A DNA stretch of 64,000 bases, taken from the NCBI GenBank assembly GCA_963806935.1, contig CAWEAT010000040.1, positions 21,711 through 85,710 on the forward strand. Reading direction: 5' to 3'. Of the stretch, positions 45,705 through 54,996 are shown piece by piece. Source of the stretch: Roseiarcus sp963806935. Its GTDB lineage: Bacteria > Pseudomonadota > Alphaproteobacteria > Rhizobiales > Beijerinckiaceae. The notes under the pieces are model-generated. The model did not search any database. It was not told where the DNA came from and saw only the letters and a list, made by a program, of their open reading frames with translations. The position numbers were made by a program, and so were the translations under genes. Numbering within the stretch: position 1 is the stretch's first letter; each line of letters begins with the position of its first letter.

Positions 45705-46404
45705 CTATTTCTTCATCAGCGGGTCGAGGATCGCCTTGAGCTGGTCGAAGCTCAGCTCGCCGCCGTAGACCTTGCCGTTGATAACGAAGGTCGGCGTGCC
45801 GGTGATCTTGATCTCCTCGGTCGGCGCGCTTGGCGATCGCCGCGACCGCGTCGGCCTGTCGTCTGGTCCTTCAGGCACTCCATCGCCTGGTCATGGGTCA
45901 TCCCGGTCGGGCGCAAGCGGCGATCAGCGGCTCGAGCGGCTTGTCGACGAAGGCCCATTGTCCTGCTCGGCGAACAGGAGCTCGATCGCGGCGAACGCCT
46001 TGTCGTCGCCGACGCAGCGCGCCAGCACGAAGGCCGCGACATCGAGCGTGTTGCGCGAGAACTCGCGGAAGATGAAGTCGCACCTTGCCGGTGTCGATGT
46101 AGTCCTTCTTCGGCTTCGGAAAGATCTCGCGTGCTGAAGGCGGCGCAATGCGGGCAGGTCAGCGAGCCGTATTCGATCACCGGCACGCCCGACGGCGTCG
46201 CCGACCGACAGCTCCGGCAGCGGGCCGGGCTGGAGCACCTCGGCCATGTCGACCGTTCGTTCGGGCTCGGGCGCGTCGGGCGGCGAGCGGCGCCGTAAGC
46301 GCGAGCGCGCGGCGCGAAAAAGGGCGGCGACGGCGAGCGGCGAAGAGAGCGAAGGCCAAGGCAAGCTCCTGACGGGCGAGGGAAGATCGGAACTGGCGGG
46401 ACAT
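45705..46404 (-). CDS. DsbA-like thiol-disulfide oxidoreductase (heavily frame-broken)
   Basis: Pieces of one thioredoxin-fold protein can be followed across all three minus frames: VIEYGSLTCPHCAAFST with the active-site CPHC, FIFREFSRNTLDVAAFVLARCVGDDKAFAAIELLF, then TGMTHDQAMECLKDQTT and a final segment ending DQLKAILDPLMKK. At least six single-base indels are needed to join them. The N-terminal export signal cannot be read reliably, so the start is approximate. Whether this is a decayed gene or the worst-sequenced part of the window cannot be told here. Confidence 0.65.
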
Positions 46405-46564
46405 TGCGCATAAACCGCTGGGGCGGCAAGCCTGCCTTCTCGGGCTGTCAACCAGTCATTGAGCGCGACGGATCACAACCGCGTTACCAGCGCAGGCGGC
46501 TTGGCGCGTCCGAGCTGACATGTTAGTCCGCGCCCGGGACTCCGCGACGAGCGAGGAGCGGACG

Positions 46565-47621
46565 ATGGAATACCGGCAGCTGGGCGGCTCGGGGCTCAGG
46601 CTCGGCGCTGACGATGGGCACGATGACCTTCGGCGGCAAGGGCAACTTCGCAAAGGTCGGCAACGCTCGCTCGAGGAGGTGCGGCGGCTGATCGACCTCG
46701 TTGCCGACGCGGGCGTCAATCTCATCGACACCGCCGAACGTCTATTCGGACGGCCGTTCTGAAGAAATGATCGGCGAGGCGATGCGGCGGCCGCGCAACC
46801 GGCATGCTGATCGCCACCAAGGCGCGCTTTCCGATGGGCACCGGACCGAACGACGCGGCCTGTCGCGCTGGCACCTGATCCGCGAATGCGAGGCGAGCCT
46901 CAAGCGCCTGAGCACTGACGTCATCGACCTCTATCAGGTCCATGAGTGGGACGGGCTGACGCCGCTCGAAGAGACGATGGAGGCGCTCGACACGCTGGTG
47001 CGCTCCGGCAAGGTCCGCTATCTCGGCTGCTCCAACTATTCCGGCTGGCACATCATGAAGGCGATGGAGGTCGCGCGCCGCGATGGCCTCGTCCCGTTCG
47101 TCTCGGAGCAGATCCACTACACGCTGCAGGCGCGCGAGGCCGAATACGAGCTCCTGCCGATCGCCGTCGACCAGAAGCTCGGCGTGCTCGTGTGGAGCCC
47201 GATCGCGGGCGGCCTGCTGTCCGGCAAGCACCGTCGCGACAAGGCAGCGCCCGAAGGCACGCGCCAGTTCGCCGGCTGGACGGAGCCGCCGGTCCGCGAC
47301 GAAGAGGCGCTCTGGGCGATCGTCGACGAACTCGTCGCGATCGCGCGAAGCGCGCGACGTCTCGGCCGCGCAGATCGCGCTTGCGTGGCTCCTTCGGCCG
47401 CCCGGCGGTGACCTCGCTCATCATCGGCGGCCGGACCGAGGCCCAGTTCCGCGACAACCTCGCCAGCGTCGAGTGAAGCTGACCGAGGAGAGCGCGCCGG
47501 CTCGACAAGGTGAGCCTGCCGCCGCTGATCTATCCCTACTGGCACCAGTCGCTGGACCGCGAGCGACCGCCTCGGCCCCGCCGACCTCGTCCTGCACGCG
47601 GGGTATTTGAAGAAGGGGTGA
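46565..47621 (+). CDS. Aldo/keto reductase (frame-broken)
   Basis: This NADPH-dependent TIM-barrel reductase starts MEYRQLGGSGLRL behind GAGGAG. Fragments in shifting frames give the catalytic tetrad region: LIDTAN with VYSDGRSEEMIGEAM (Asp, Tyr), a Lys in the LIATK-like segment, and YQVHEWDGLTPLEETMEAL (His). GCSNYSGWHIMKAMEVA and LGVLVWSPIAGGLLSGKHRR follow. The end SLIIGGRTEAQFRDNL and the tail ending GYLKKG lie in other frames. Five or more single-base indels separate them. The total length of about 350 residues fits the family. Confidence 0.78.
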
Positions 47622-47678
47622 GTCTCGAAACTCTCACATTGTCGAAGACTGAGCGTCGCTGCAAAGAGAGAAGGGCGA

Positions 47679-49214
47679 TGTATTTTGTTGAAAAACTCCG
47701 CTTGATCCGGGCACCGGTCGCTGATTTCCTTCTCCTCGTGTCAGGAGATTCGGCCGATGATGGGCGAGCGGCGGGTGATGCAGGAGGCGCTGTTTTACGG
47801 CTTCAGCCTTGAGCGGCACGTCCCCGATAGTCACATGCTTCGCAAGATCGACCGCTTCGTCGACCTTTCGGAGGTCCGCGGGCGCATCTGGAGCCGTACT
47901 ACAGCGAGACGGGTCGGCCTTCGATCGATCCCGAGCTGATGATCCGGATGCTGATCGTGGGCTACTGCTTCGGCATTCGCTCGGAGCGGCGGCTGTGCGA
48001 CGAGGTCCACCTCAATCTGGCCTACCGCTGGTTCTGTCGATTGGGGCTCGACGGCGATGTCCCCGATCATTCGACGTTTTCCAAGAACCGCCACGGCCGT
48101 TTCCGCGAGAGCGATCTCCTGCGCAAGCTGTTCGAGACGGTGGTCGCGCGCTGCATGAAGGAAGGCACCGTGGGGGGAAGCCTTTGCGGCCGACGCCAGC
48201 ATATCGTCGCCGACGCCCATCGCCGACGCGGCGTCGCCAAGGTCGAAGACCTCGATCCGACCTCCAGTCGCGCAGTCGCGGAATATCTCTCGGTCCTGGA
48301 TGATGCGGCGTTCGGCGGGGCGACCCCGGTCGAGCCGAAGATGATCTCGCCCACAGATCCGGCCGCCCGCTACACCGCTTCGGCCAACTCTCTCGCCGGT
48401 TATGCCTATTCCGACAACTATCTCATTGATCGAAGCATGCGGTGATCATGGACGTCGAGGCGACGACCACCATTCGCCAGGCCGAAGTCGGCGCGGCCAA
48501 GACGATGCTCGACCGCACGGCTGAACGGTTCGGCGTCACGCCGTCGCGCCTTGTCGCGGATGGGGGCTACGGCTCGGCCGAGATGGTCGGGTGGCTGGTG
48601 GATGAGCGCGGGATTGAACCGCACGTGAACCTGGTCGACAAGACCGAGCGCACGGACGGACCTCTCCCGCAGCGACTTCGCCTTTGATCCAGAGCGCAAT
48701 CTGACGTCTGTCCCGGCGGCAAAGAGCTAAAGAAATACCATCGCGCTTTCGCCAAGCCCCGCGACGGGCTGACGAAGGACGGGACGATGATCTACTTTGC
48801 GCGCAAGCAGGACTGCGAGGCCTGCGCGCTCAAGCCCAAGTGCTGTCCAAACGTTCCTCCGCGCAAAATCGCGCGCTCTGTTCATGAAGCCGCTCGCGAC
48901 AAGGCGCGGGCGATCGCAAAGACCGAGGCCTACGCCGTCTCATGTCGCGAACGAAAGAAGGTCGAGATGCTCTTCGCTCATCTGAAGCGCATCCTCAGGC
49001 TCGGTCGATTGCGCCTGCGCGGCCCGAGCGGAGCGAAGGACGAGTTCCTATTGGCCGCCACCGCCCAAAATCTGCGGAAACTGGCGAAGCTCATCCCCCT
49101 TCCGGCGCCGATCTTCGCCACATGAGGCGCAGAGGCGCGGCTTTGCCTCGCCGAAAGCGGCCCATGACGCCAATCGCCGCTCGAGCCCAAGACGGAGTTC
49201 TTCAACGAAATCGA
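47679..49214 (+). mobile_element. IS1182-family insertion sequence
   Basis: This element of about 1.54 kb encloses one transposase gene. Its ends are inverted repeats: the left starts TGTATTTTGTTGAAAAACTC and the right, read inward, starts TCGATTTCGTTGAAGAACTC, so 16 of these first 20 bases agree. No convincing flanking target duplication is seen. It lies between the aldo/keto reductase and phaZ. Confidence 0.7.
47757..49125 (+). pseudogene. IS1182-family transposase (frame-broken)
   Basis: This DDE transposase of about 450 residues is spread over several frames. The N-terminal part reads MMGERRVMQEALFYGFSLERHVPDSHMLRKIDRFVDL. RPSIDPELMIRMLIVGYCFGIRSERRLCDEVHLNLAYRWFC and DHSTFSKNRHGRF follow, then the catalytic region with ADASIS-like and VADGGYGSAEMVGWLVD segments. 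The C-terminal ERKKVEMLFAHLKRILRLGRLRLRG carries the glutamate. At least four indels interrupt it, so as written it is not translatable. The same kind of errors affects nearby host genes. Confidence 0.8.
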
Positions 49215-49364
49215 CGGTTTGCCGGCGTTCGTTGGGATTGGCGAAGTCCGTCGTTGAGCAGTTCGATGCAATTTTTGGTTCTCGCGAAAGCACGGGCCCA
49301 GGCGTTCAAGAACGGACCACCTCTCAGATTAAGTCGTTGAAAGGACAGGACTATCGGCAGGAAA

Positions 49365-49428
49365 GCCGATTTTGTTTTCGTTGCGCCCGGCTTTGATTTT
49401 GTTGCGCTGGGCTTTGATTTTGTTGCGC
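49365..49428. repeat. Short 21-base tandem repeat downstream of phaZ
   Basis: Two exact copies of GGCTTTGATTTTGTTGCGC (49389-49407 and 49410-49428) are preceded by a degenerate third copy with three extra bases. In one minus-strand frame they encode a lysine-rich TKSKP repeat, but the phaZ stop precedes them. T-rich runs make them candidates for transcription end signals on the plus strand. Confidence 0.65.
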
Positions 49429-49443
49429 GCCCGCCGGCGCGTC

Positions 49444-50658
49444 CTACCGGCTCGACTGAATGTGGTTTCTGAGCACTGGATAGACCTGCGCCTCCCAGCG
49501 CTTGCCGTTGAAGACGCCGTAATGGCCGACGCCAGCCTGGAGATGGTGGGTCTTCATGTAGGGCCTCAAGCCCGAGCATAGGTCCTGCGCCGCGAGCGTC
49601 TGGCCGACCGCGCAGATGTCGTCCTTCTCGCCTTCGACGGTCAGCAGGAAGGTGCGCTTGATCGCGCCGAGGTCGATCGGCTCGCCCTTGTAGCGCATCT
49701 GCCCGAGCGGCAGGAGATAGCGCTGGAACACCTGGTCGACGGTCTCGATGTAGAAGTCCGCGCTCATGTCCATGATCGCGAAATATTCCTTGTAGAAGTC
49801 GCGGATCGCGTCGGCCTTCTCCATGTCGCCGGCGATGCGATGATGGAAGAGGTCGACGAACGACTTCGAGTGCCGGTCGGCGTTCATGCTCATGAAGGCG
49901 CAGAGCTGGAGAAAGCCCGGATAGACGCGCCGGCCGTGGCCTTCGAACTTGGCCGGAACGGTTCCGATCATGTTGGCGCGGAACCATTCGATCGGCTTCT
50001 CCTGGGCGAGCTCGTTGACCTTGGTCGGCGAGACGCGGGCGTCGATCGGACCGGCCATCAAGGTGAGGCTCGCCGGCTGGAGCCCGTCGCGGTCGCGCGC
50101 CATGACCGCGGTCGCCGCAAGCGCCGATACGGTCGGCTGGCAGACGGCGACGATATGGCAATCCTCGCCGATGAAGCGGACGAAGTCGATCAGGTGGCTG
50201 GTATAGTCCTCGAGCGTGAAGTCGCCGTCCTCGAGCTTGACGTTGCGCGGGTTGATCCAGTCGGTGACGTAGACCTGGTGGTCGCGGAGCAGGGTGCGGA
50301 TCGTGCCGCGCAGAAGGGTCGCGAAATGGCCCGACATCGGCGCGACCAGCAGAACCTTGGGATCGTCCGCGCCGCCCGCCTTGCGAAAATGGAGGAGCTG
50401 GCAGAACGGCGTCCACAGCACCCCGCGCTCTTCAACCGGGATCGGCGCGCCGTTGACCTCGACGCTCTCGATTCCATAGTCGGGGCGGGCATGGGTGAAA
50501 CCGGCGAGCGCCACCAGTTCGTAATAGGCGCTCATCCGCCGCCACGGCGACGCCGTCGGGTGCGCGGCCCAGGAGCTCAGGATCATCTGCGCGTTCTGGG
50601 CCAAGCGACGGACGCGATCGCCGACGTCGGCCATCCCTTGATACGCGTCGTACATCAT
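49444..50658 (-). CDS. phaZ: Intracellular polyhydroxyalkanoate depolymerase
   Basis: This 404-residue enzyme of the intracellular PHB depolymerase family degrades stored polyhydroxybutyrate granules. The domain begins with VLLVAPMSGHFATLLRGTIRTLLRDHQVYVTDW, the nucleophile is Cys in IVAVCQPTVSALAA, and PGFLQLCAFMSMNADRH and FLLTVEGEKDDICAVGQT (acid Asp) follow. The catalytic His lies in GVGHYGVFNGKRW. The start is set at the ATG pair near 50658 (MMYDAYQGM), in keeping with family length; an ATG 45 bases upstream is possible. It is divergent from the glutathione transferase. Confidence 0.95.
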   Translation of the reverse strand: MMYDAYQGMADVGDRVRRLAQNAQMILSSWAAHPTASPWRRMSAYYELVALAGFTHARPDYGIESVEVNGAPIPVEERGVLWTPFCQLLHFRKAGGADDPKVLLVAPMSGHFATLLRGTIRTLLRDHQVYVTDWINPRNVKLEDGDFTLEDYTSHLIDFVRFIGEDCHIVAVCQPTVSALAATAVMARDRDGLQPASLTLMAGPIDARVSPTKVNELAQEKPIEWFRANMIGTVPAKFEGHGRRVYPGFLQLCAFMSMNADRHSKSFVDLFHHRIAGDMEKADAIRDFYKEYFAIMDMSADFYIETVDQVFQRYLLPLGQMRYKGEPIDLGAIKRTFLLTVEGEKDDICAVGQTLAAQDLCSGLRPYMKTHHLQAGVGHYGVFNGKRWEAQVYPVLRNHIQSSR

Positions 50659-50776
50659 CAAATTGCCCGAGCTGTGGTCCAAAGTTAGCAAACGCCATGC
50701 CATCCGCTTGTGGCACGTCCTTTGCAATATCGCCATCGGATGGACTAGATTTTCCAATCCGCGGTGGGCCGCCCGA

Positions 50777-51430
50777 ATGTCGCAAACGACGCTGACCCTG
50801 AGCAGCAAGAATTATTCGTCCTGGTCGCTCAGAGGCTGGCTGATGGCCAGACTGGCGCGGATCGATTTCAAGGAAGTCATCGTTGCGCCCGACGACGCGG
50901 GCGCCCGCGCCGAGATCCTGCTGTTGTCGCCGTCGATTCTGGTTCCCTGCCTGACCTACAAGGGTATCCGGGTCTGGGACACCTTGGCGATCGGGGAGTT
51001 CCTGAATGAAATCGCGCCAAAAGCCGGCCTTCTGCCTAAAGATCAAGCAGAACGCGCCCATTGCCGCTCAATTTGCGGCGAGATGCATTCCGGCTTCGTC
51101 TCGCTGAGGCAGGCGTTGCCGATGAACATCAAGGGCGAGTTCCCCCACTTCAAGATCTGGTCGAAGGCTCGGGCCGACATCGACCGGATCATCGTCATCT
51201 GGAGCGAATGTCTGCAGGCCTATGGCGGGCCGTTCCTGTTCGGCAAGATCTCGATGGCCGACGCGATGTACGCTCCGGTCGTGAGTCGTTTTCGCACTTA
51301 CGGGATCAGGCTCGACGGGGAACTGAAAACCTACGCCGACCGCATCTGGGACTTGCCCGCGATGCAGGAATGGCGGGAGGCGGCGCTGGCCGAGAAGGAG
51401 GAGATCGAGGAGCTCGAGGTCGAGTTTTAG
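50777..51430 (+). CDS. Glutathione S-transferase family protein
   Basis: This 217-residue protein has an N-terminal thioredoxin-like domain (TLTLSSKNYSSWSLRGWLMARLARIDFKEVIV, with the Ser pair at the usual catalytic position, and ILVPCLTYKGIRVWDTLAIGEFL for glutathione binding). The C-terminal helical domain has GPFLFGKISMADAMYAPVVSRFRTYGI. It conjugates glutathione to electrophiles or serves peroxide reduction; the substrate is unknown. The ATG at 50777 begins the first beta strand, with only a weak ribosome binding site. Confidence 0.92.
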   Translation: MSQTTLTLSSKNYSSWSLRGWLMARLARIDFKEVIVAPDDAGARAEILLLSPSILVPCLTYKGIRVWDTLAIGEFLNEIAPKAGLLPKDQAERAHCRSICGEMHSGFVSLRQALPMNIKGEFPHFKIWSKARADIDRIIVIWSECLQAYGGPFLFGKISMADAMYAPVVSRFRTYGIRLDGELKTYADRIWDLPAMQEWREAALAEKEEIEELEVEF

Positions 51431-51455
51431 TCTGGCCGCGCCCACGCCGAGGCGG

Positions 51456-51781
51456 TCAGTCGAACGGGGCGAGTCGCTCCCATTCCGCGCGCGTTATCTC
51501 GTACTTGACGTCGCCCAGTTCGGTTCCCGGAAAGGAATCGCCCTCGTCCGGATAGACAGTTCGCGCATAGGTGAGGCCCGCCTTCTCCAGGACCCGCCGC
51601 CGCGAGGCGTGAGGAAACTGGCCCCGTTTTCGCCCTCGTCGGGGATGGACCGGCCGCCGTTCAGAAAGCGCATGACTTGAGGATCGCGCTCGAGCGCGAT
51701 CAGGTTCTCTCTGTCCGACTCCCGCACAAGCGACAGCGAAAGGCGCGCGGTCTTAAAGGACGCCGTCGCCGTCGGCCGCAT
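51456..51781 (-). pseudogene. GNAT acetyltransferase remnant with internal deletion
   Basis: The N-terminal part (MRPTATASFKTARLSLSLVRESDRENLIALERDPQVMRFLNGG) and the C-terminal part (ASRRRVLEKAGLTYARTVYPDEGDSFPGTELGDVKYEITRAEW) belong to one RimJ/RimL-like acetyltransferase. They are joined near 51612 in different frames. The central acetyl-CoA-binding strands and the Q/R-x-x-G-x-G/A loop, about 70 residues, are missing. The product cannot be active. The start at 51781 has AGGAGCC directly before it. Confidence 0.75.
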
Positions 51782-51863
51782 GGCTCCTGCTCCACGCGCT
51801 GCGGGAACCCCCATGCTCACGCCACGAAGCACCGCAATCTCGACGATGGCTGGCCCGCGCCCG

Positions 51864-52079
51864 TCAGTTGGAGCCTTCGTACTTGAAGGACACCTTGAGT
51901 TTGGTGCGATAGGCTTCGACCTTGCCCTTTTCGATCACCAGATCCTGCTCGACGACTTCCGCCACTCTCAGGTCCCTTACGCTCTTCGAAGCGCGCGCGA
52001 CCGCGGCAGCGGCAGCCTTCTCCCACGATTCCGTGCTGGTTCCGACGAGCTCGATCACCTTGTAGACGCTCTCCGCCAT
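51864..52079 (-). CDS. Dodecin flavin-binding protein
   Basis: This 71-residue protein matches the dodecin family, which forms hollow dodecamers that store or buffer flavins. It reads VYKVIELVGTSTESWEKAAAAAVARASKSVRDLRVAEVVEQDLVIEKGKVEAYRTKLKVSFKYEGS. The beta-alpha-beta-beta layout and length are exact for the family. The residue that stacks on flavin is usually Trp in bacteria; the position in the segment after RVAEV is not Trp here, so the ligand mode may differ. AGGGAGGAAACG precedes the ATG. Confidence 0.93.
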   Translation of the reverse strand: MAESVYKVIELVGTSTESWEKAAAAAVARASKSVRDLRVAEVVEQDLVIEKGKVEAYRTKLKVSFKYEGSN

Positions 52080-52189
52080 CGTTTCCTCCCTCGCCGCGGG
52101 CCCGTTCGTGCGCGGTGCGCGGCGGCTCAGCTTGCGGCGCGGACGGTCGCGGGGTCAAGCCGCAGTTTTCCGATCCTTCGGGCGTGGCG

Positions 52190-54025
52190 TCATTGCCTGT
52201 TCAGATGCGCCTGCGGGAAATAGAGCCCCAGCAATCGCCGGTCCCACCATTGGCCCGCGGAATGTTCGGCGCTCGAGGCATAAGTGTATTCGTAAAACTG
52301 CGCCCGCACATAAGTCGGCGCCCTGTCGGGAAAGGGATTTCGCTCCAGGAGCCCCGTCACCGAAGGCTCGTTCTCGAGCAGGCGGACGAGGAAGCGCGAA
52401 AACCATGGCTGGCGCTCAGGGTCGTCGAGCGCGGCGAACCACATCTGCCAGTCGAGCCTCGGCTGATGAGGGATGTTCCACTGCGGGCGGCGCATGATGT
52501 CGCCGGGCTTGTAGCGGAATTCGTAGTCGCGCCATTCGACGCCGTCGTTTGAGCCCTGGATGACGATCTCGTCGCGGACCGTGGTCATGACAGCAAACAG
52601 GCCGTAGGGGCTCACGAGATGGAGCGGTTCGAACCAGCCGTCGAACGTGACGGCCGCGTCCGGCGGGCTGCCGCCGAAACGCAGGTCCATCTGCACGAGG
52701 CTTAAGAACACCATCAGAAGCGCGAGCGCTTTGATGACGACATTCACCGCCCGTCGAGGCGCGTGATCGGTCGCGCGGGCCGCGAGGAGGTCGAGCAACT
52801 GGGGCGGCAACATCCTGCGCGCCCATGCGTCGTCGATGAGCGGCAGGCACAAGAGCATGGTTTGCAGGTTGAACCAGTTGTAATTGCCCGTGAGCAGGAT
52901 GCAGATCTGCAGCACGAGGATGCCGAACGCCGAGACGAATCGTAAGCGGCGCGGGCAGAAGATCAGGAACGGCAGGCCGAGCTCGACGACAAATACGGCG
53001 CCCGTGGCGACCCGCGACAGGCTAGGCGGAAGCCCTGCGGCGTACCACGCGAGCGGCGTCGGCAGCGGCTGGGTCAGGAAATGATAGGAGAGCGCCGAGA
53101 GATTCCACCAGTTGGGATCGCCGCTGATGAGCTTCACGACGCCCGACATGAACATGAAGCGGAACAGGAGCCAGCGCGCGAGCCAGACGCCCGTCGTCGG
53201 GGCGAAGCTCATCACGAGCGCGACGATCGTCGTTTCCAAAAGGAATGTGTCCCACTGGAAATTCATGAAGGTCTGTCCGGCATAAAGCAGGGAGAGATAA
53301 AGCGCGTAAATCAGAATGAGGCTCACGCGCGGCAGGAGATTGAGGGCCAGCATCAGCGAAAGGCCGGCGCCGGCCCAGCACACGACCTGAATGGCGGCGT
53401 CGCTGTCATTGAGCCAGAACACCATCGGCATGAGGACGAAGCGCTGCGGCCCGACGCGGGCGAGCCTATCGACCAGGTCGGCCAACGGGAGGATGCCGCG
53501 GCTGCCGATGAGTTCCTGCGCCTGCACGGCGAACGAGACGAAGGCTGAAAGGGTGATCAGGCCGTAGAGGCGCAGGAACAGGAACGAGATGAGCGCATAG
53601 CGTGGCGGCTCGTGGTTTCTGCCCCACAGTATGAGGCTTAGGCGATGGAAGGCGGGGCGATGGGCGGCGATGAAGGAGTAAGCGCGTTCGGAGACGGCCG
53701 CGAAACCGGGCAGGTGACGGTAGAGTGCGAGCCAGACCCCCTTGCCGGATGCGTGGCTGAGCGTGAGAAAACTCGCCTCGGCGGCGCTGGCGCGACGCCC
53801 GTCAGGGGCAACGAATTGCACCGCCCGCCTGAACTCAGCTTCGGAGATCGCCGGATGTTGGGTCGCGACTTGCTGGTAGGGCCGGTATTCGACCTTGTCG
53901 CCAGTCAGTTTCTCCCAGTAGCGGGCCCAATAGGCGCAGAACCCGCAATCGCCGTCATAGATGAGCTGCGGGCGCAGGCTCAAGGCTTGGGGGTCGGGGC
54001 CGTGATTTCCGGAACTCTCTGGCAC
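52190..54025 (-). CDS. Fusion of DCC thioredoxin-like (DUF393) domain to lipase maturation factor-like membrane protein
   Basis: This protein of about 611 residues has two parts. The N-terminal DUF393 domain has the DCC motif DGDCGFC near residue 24-30. From about residue 150, a polytopic membrane region of the lipase maturation factor family carries NFQWDTFLLETTIVALVMSF, NWWNLSALSYHFLTQPLPTPLAWY and the C-terminal soluble part EWRDYEFRYKPGDIMRRPQW and PHQPRLDWQMWFAAL. LMF proteins help lipases fold in eukaryotic ER; bacterial roles are not established. The start is uncertain; a GTG at 54025 is used, with an open frame continuing to 54166. Confidence 0.8.
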   Translation of the reverse strand: MPESSGNHGPDPQALSLRPQLIYDGDCGFCAYWARYWEKLTGDKVEYRPYQQVATQHPAISEAEFRRAVQFVAPDGRRASAAEASFLTLSHASGKGVWLALYRHLPGFAAVSERAYSFIAAHRPAFHRLSLILWGRNHEPPRYALISFLFLRLYGLITLSAFVSFAVQAQELIGSRGILPLADLVDRLARVGPQRFVLMPMVFWLNDSDAAIQVVCWAGAGLSLMLALNLLPRVSLILIYALYLSLLYAGQTFMNFQWDTFLLETTIVALVMSFAPTTGVWLARWLLFRFMFMSGVVKLISGDPNWWNLSALSYHFLTQPLPTPLAWYAAGLPPSLSRVATGAVFVVELGLPFLIFCPRRLRFVSAFGILVLQICILLTGNYNWFNLQTMLLCLPLIDDAWARRMLPPQLLDLLAARATDHAPRRAVNVVIKALALLMVFLSLVQMDLRFGGSPPDAAVTFDGWFEPLHLVSPYGLFAVMTTVRDEIVIQGSNDGVEWRDYEFRYKPGDIMRRPQWNIPHQPRLDWQMWFAALDDPERQPWFSRFLVRLLENEPSVTGLLERNPFPDRAPTYVRAQFYEYTYASSAEHSAGQWWDRRLLGLYFPQAHLNRQ

Positions 54026-54228
54026 AACATTCGCCGCGACTAGCGCCGGGCTTATGCTCGACGGACAAGAAGGCGAATATAGGCCAACACCGGCCGCCGC
54101 GTCCCGGGAGCGGCCGTCGCCTCGCGCTTCTCCATTGGGCCGGCCGTTCGATCGTCGCGGTCGCATCCGATATCATCTCGCCGATCGACACGGGCCACTC
54201 GGGGCCGCCGACAGTTCGAAGCACAACA

Positions 54229-54990
54229 ATGGCCGACGAAGTCTTGAAACCAGCCGCGGCGCCCAGACCCTCCGCGGCCAAATCCGAACCGGCCGACGAC
54301 AAGCCGCGCTCGCTGCGCGCCGCCGCCGGAAGCGAGGCATGGCTGGCCGCGCTTCTCGCCACCATCGCGGGCTTCGTCGACGCTTACGGCATCATGGCGT
54401 ACGGCGTCTTTGTCTCGTTCATGAGCGGCAATACGACCCAGACCGGCTACCAGGCCGCCGAGGGCGAGTTCGGCGCGGCGTCGGCCTCCGCGCTCGCGAT
54501 CCTGTTCTTCTTCATTGGGACGTTTGCGGGCTCGTTGTTCGCGGGGCCCGTCGGGCGGCCGGCGCGGCGCCTCGTGTTCGCCTTTGTCGCCGCAGCGCTC
54601 TCGGCGATCACCGGCCTGACGCTGTTTGGTCTGCTTTCAAACGGTTTCGGCATCGCGATCGTCAGTTTCGCAATGGGCGTCTTCAACAGCGCGCTTTCCC
54701 GTGTCGGCGCGCAAGCGGTGAGCCTCACCTTTGTCACCGGAACGTTGAGCCGCGTGGGGTCGCATCTCGCGCTCGCCGCAAGGCGCGCGCCGCTGACGGA
54801 TTCGCAGGGTCCTTGGGACACCCACCTGGGTCGGGCCATGCTTCTCGCGCGCATTTGGGCCGGATTCCTCGGCGGCGCGCTCTTGTCAGGAGCCGCGACG
54901 CTGCGATTCGGCGCTTGGGTTCTGCTGGCTCCGGCGCTGATTCTGGTGGCGCTCGCGATGTTCGATCGCAGGGACGGCGCCGACCCCTGA
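54229..54990 (+). CDS. DUF1275 (YoaK) family membrane protein
   Basis: This 253-residue inner membrane protein has six predicted helices after a 35-residue polar N terminus. The family pattern ATIAGFVDAYGIMAYGVFVSFMSGNTTQTGYQ covers helix 1 and the following loop, and VSLTFVTGTLSRVGSHLA repeats it in the second half. Members have no proven function and are often annotated as possible transporters. The ATG at 54229 is the first in frame. It is divergent from the DCC-LMF gene and converges on metH, with 6 bases between stops. Confidence 0.88.
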   Translation: MADEVLKPAAAPRPSAAKSEPADDKPRSLRAAAGSEAWLAALLATIAGFVDAYGIMAYGVFVSFMSGNTTQTGYQAAEGEFGAASASALAILFFFIGTFAGSLFAGPVGRPARRLVFAFVAAALSAITGLTLFGLLSNGFGIAIVSFAMGVFNSALSRVGAQAVSLTFVTGTLSRVGSHLALAARRAPLTDSQGPWDTHLGRAMLLARIWAGFLGGALLSGAATLRFGAWVLLAPALILVALAMFDRRDGADP

Positions 54991-54996
54991 GGCCGA

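Noticed and set aside
49365..49428. CRISPR-like array
   Set aside because: Repeats are directly adjacent with a 21-base period and no spacers; no cas genes in the window.
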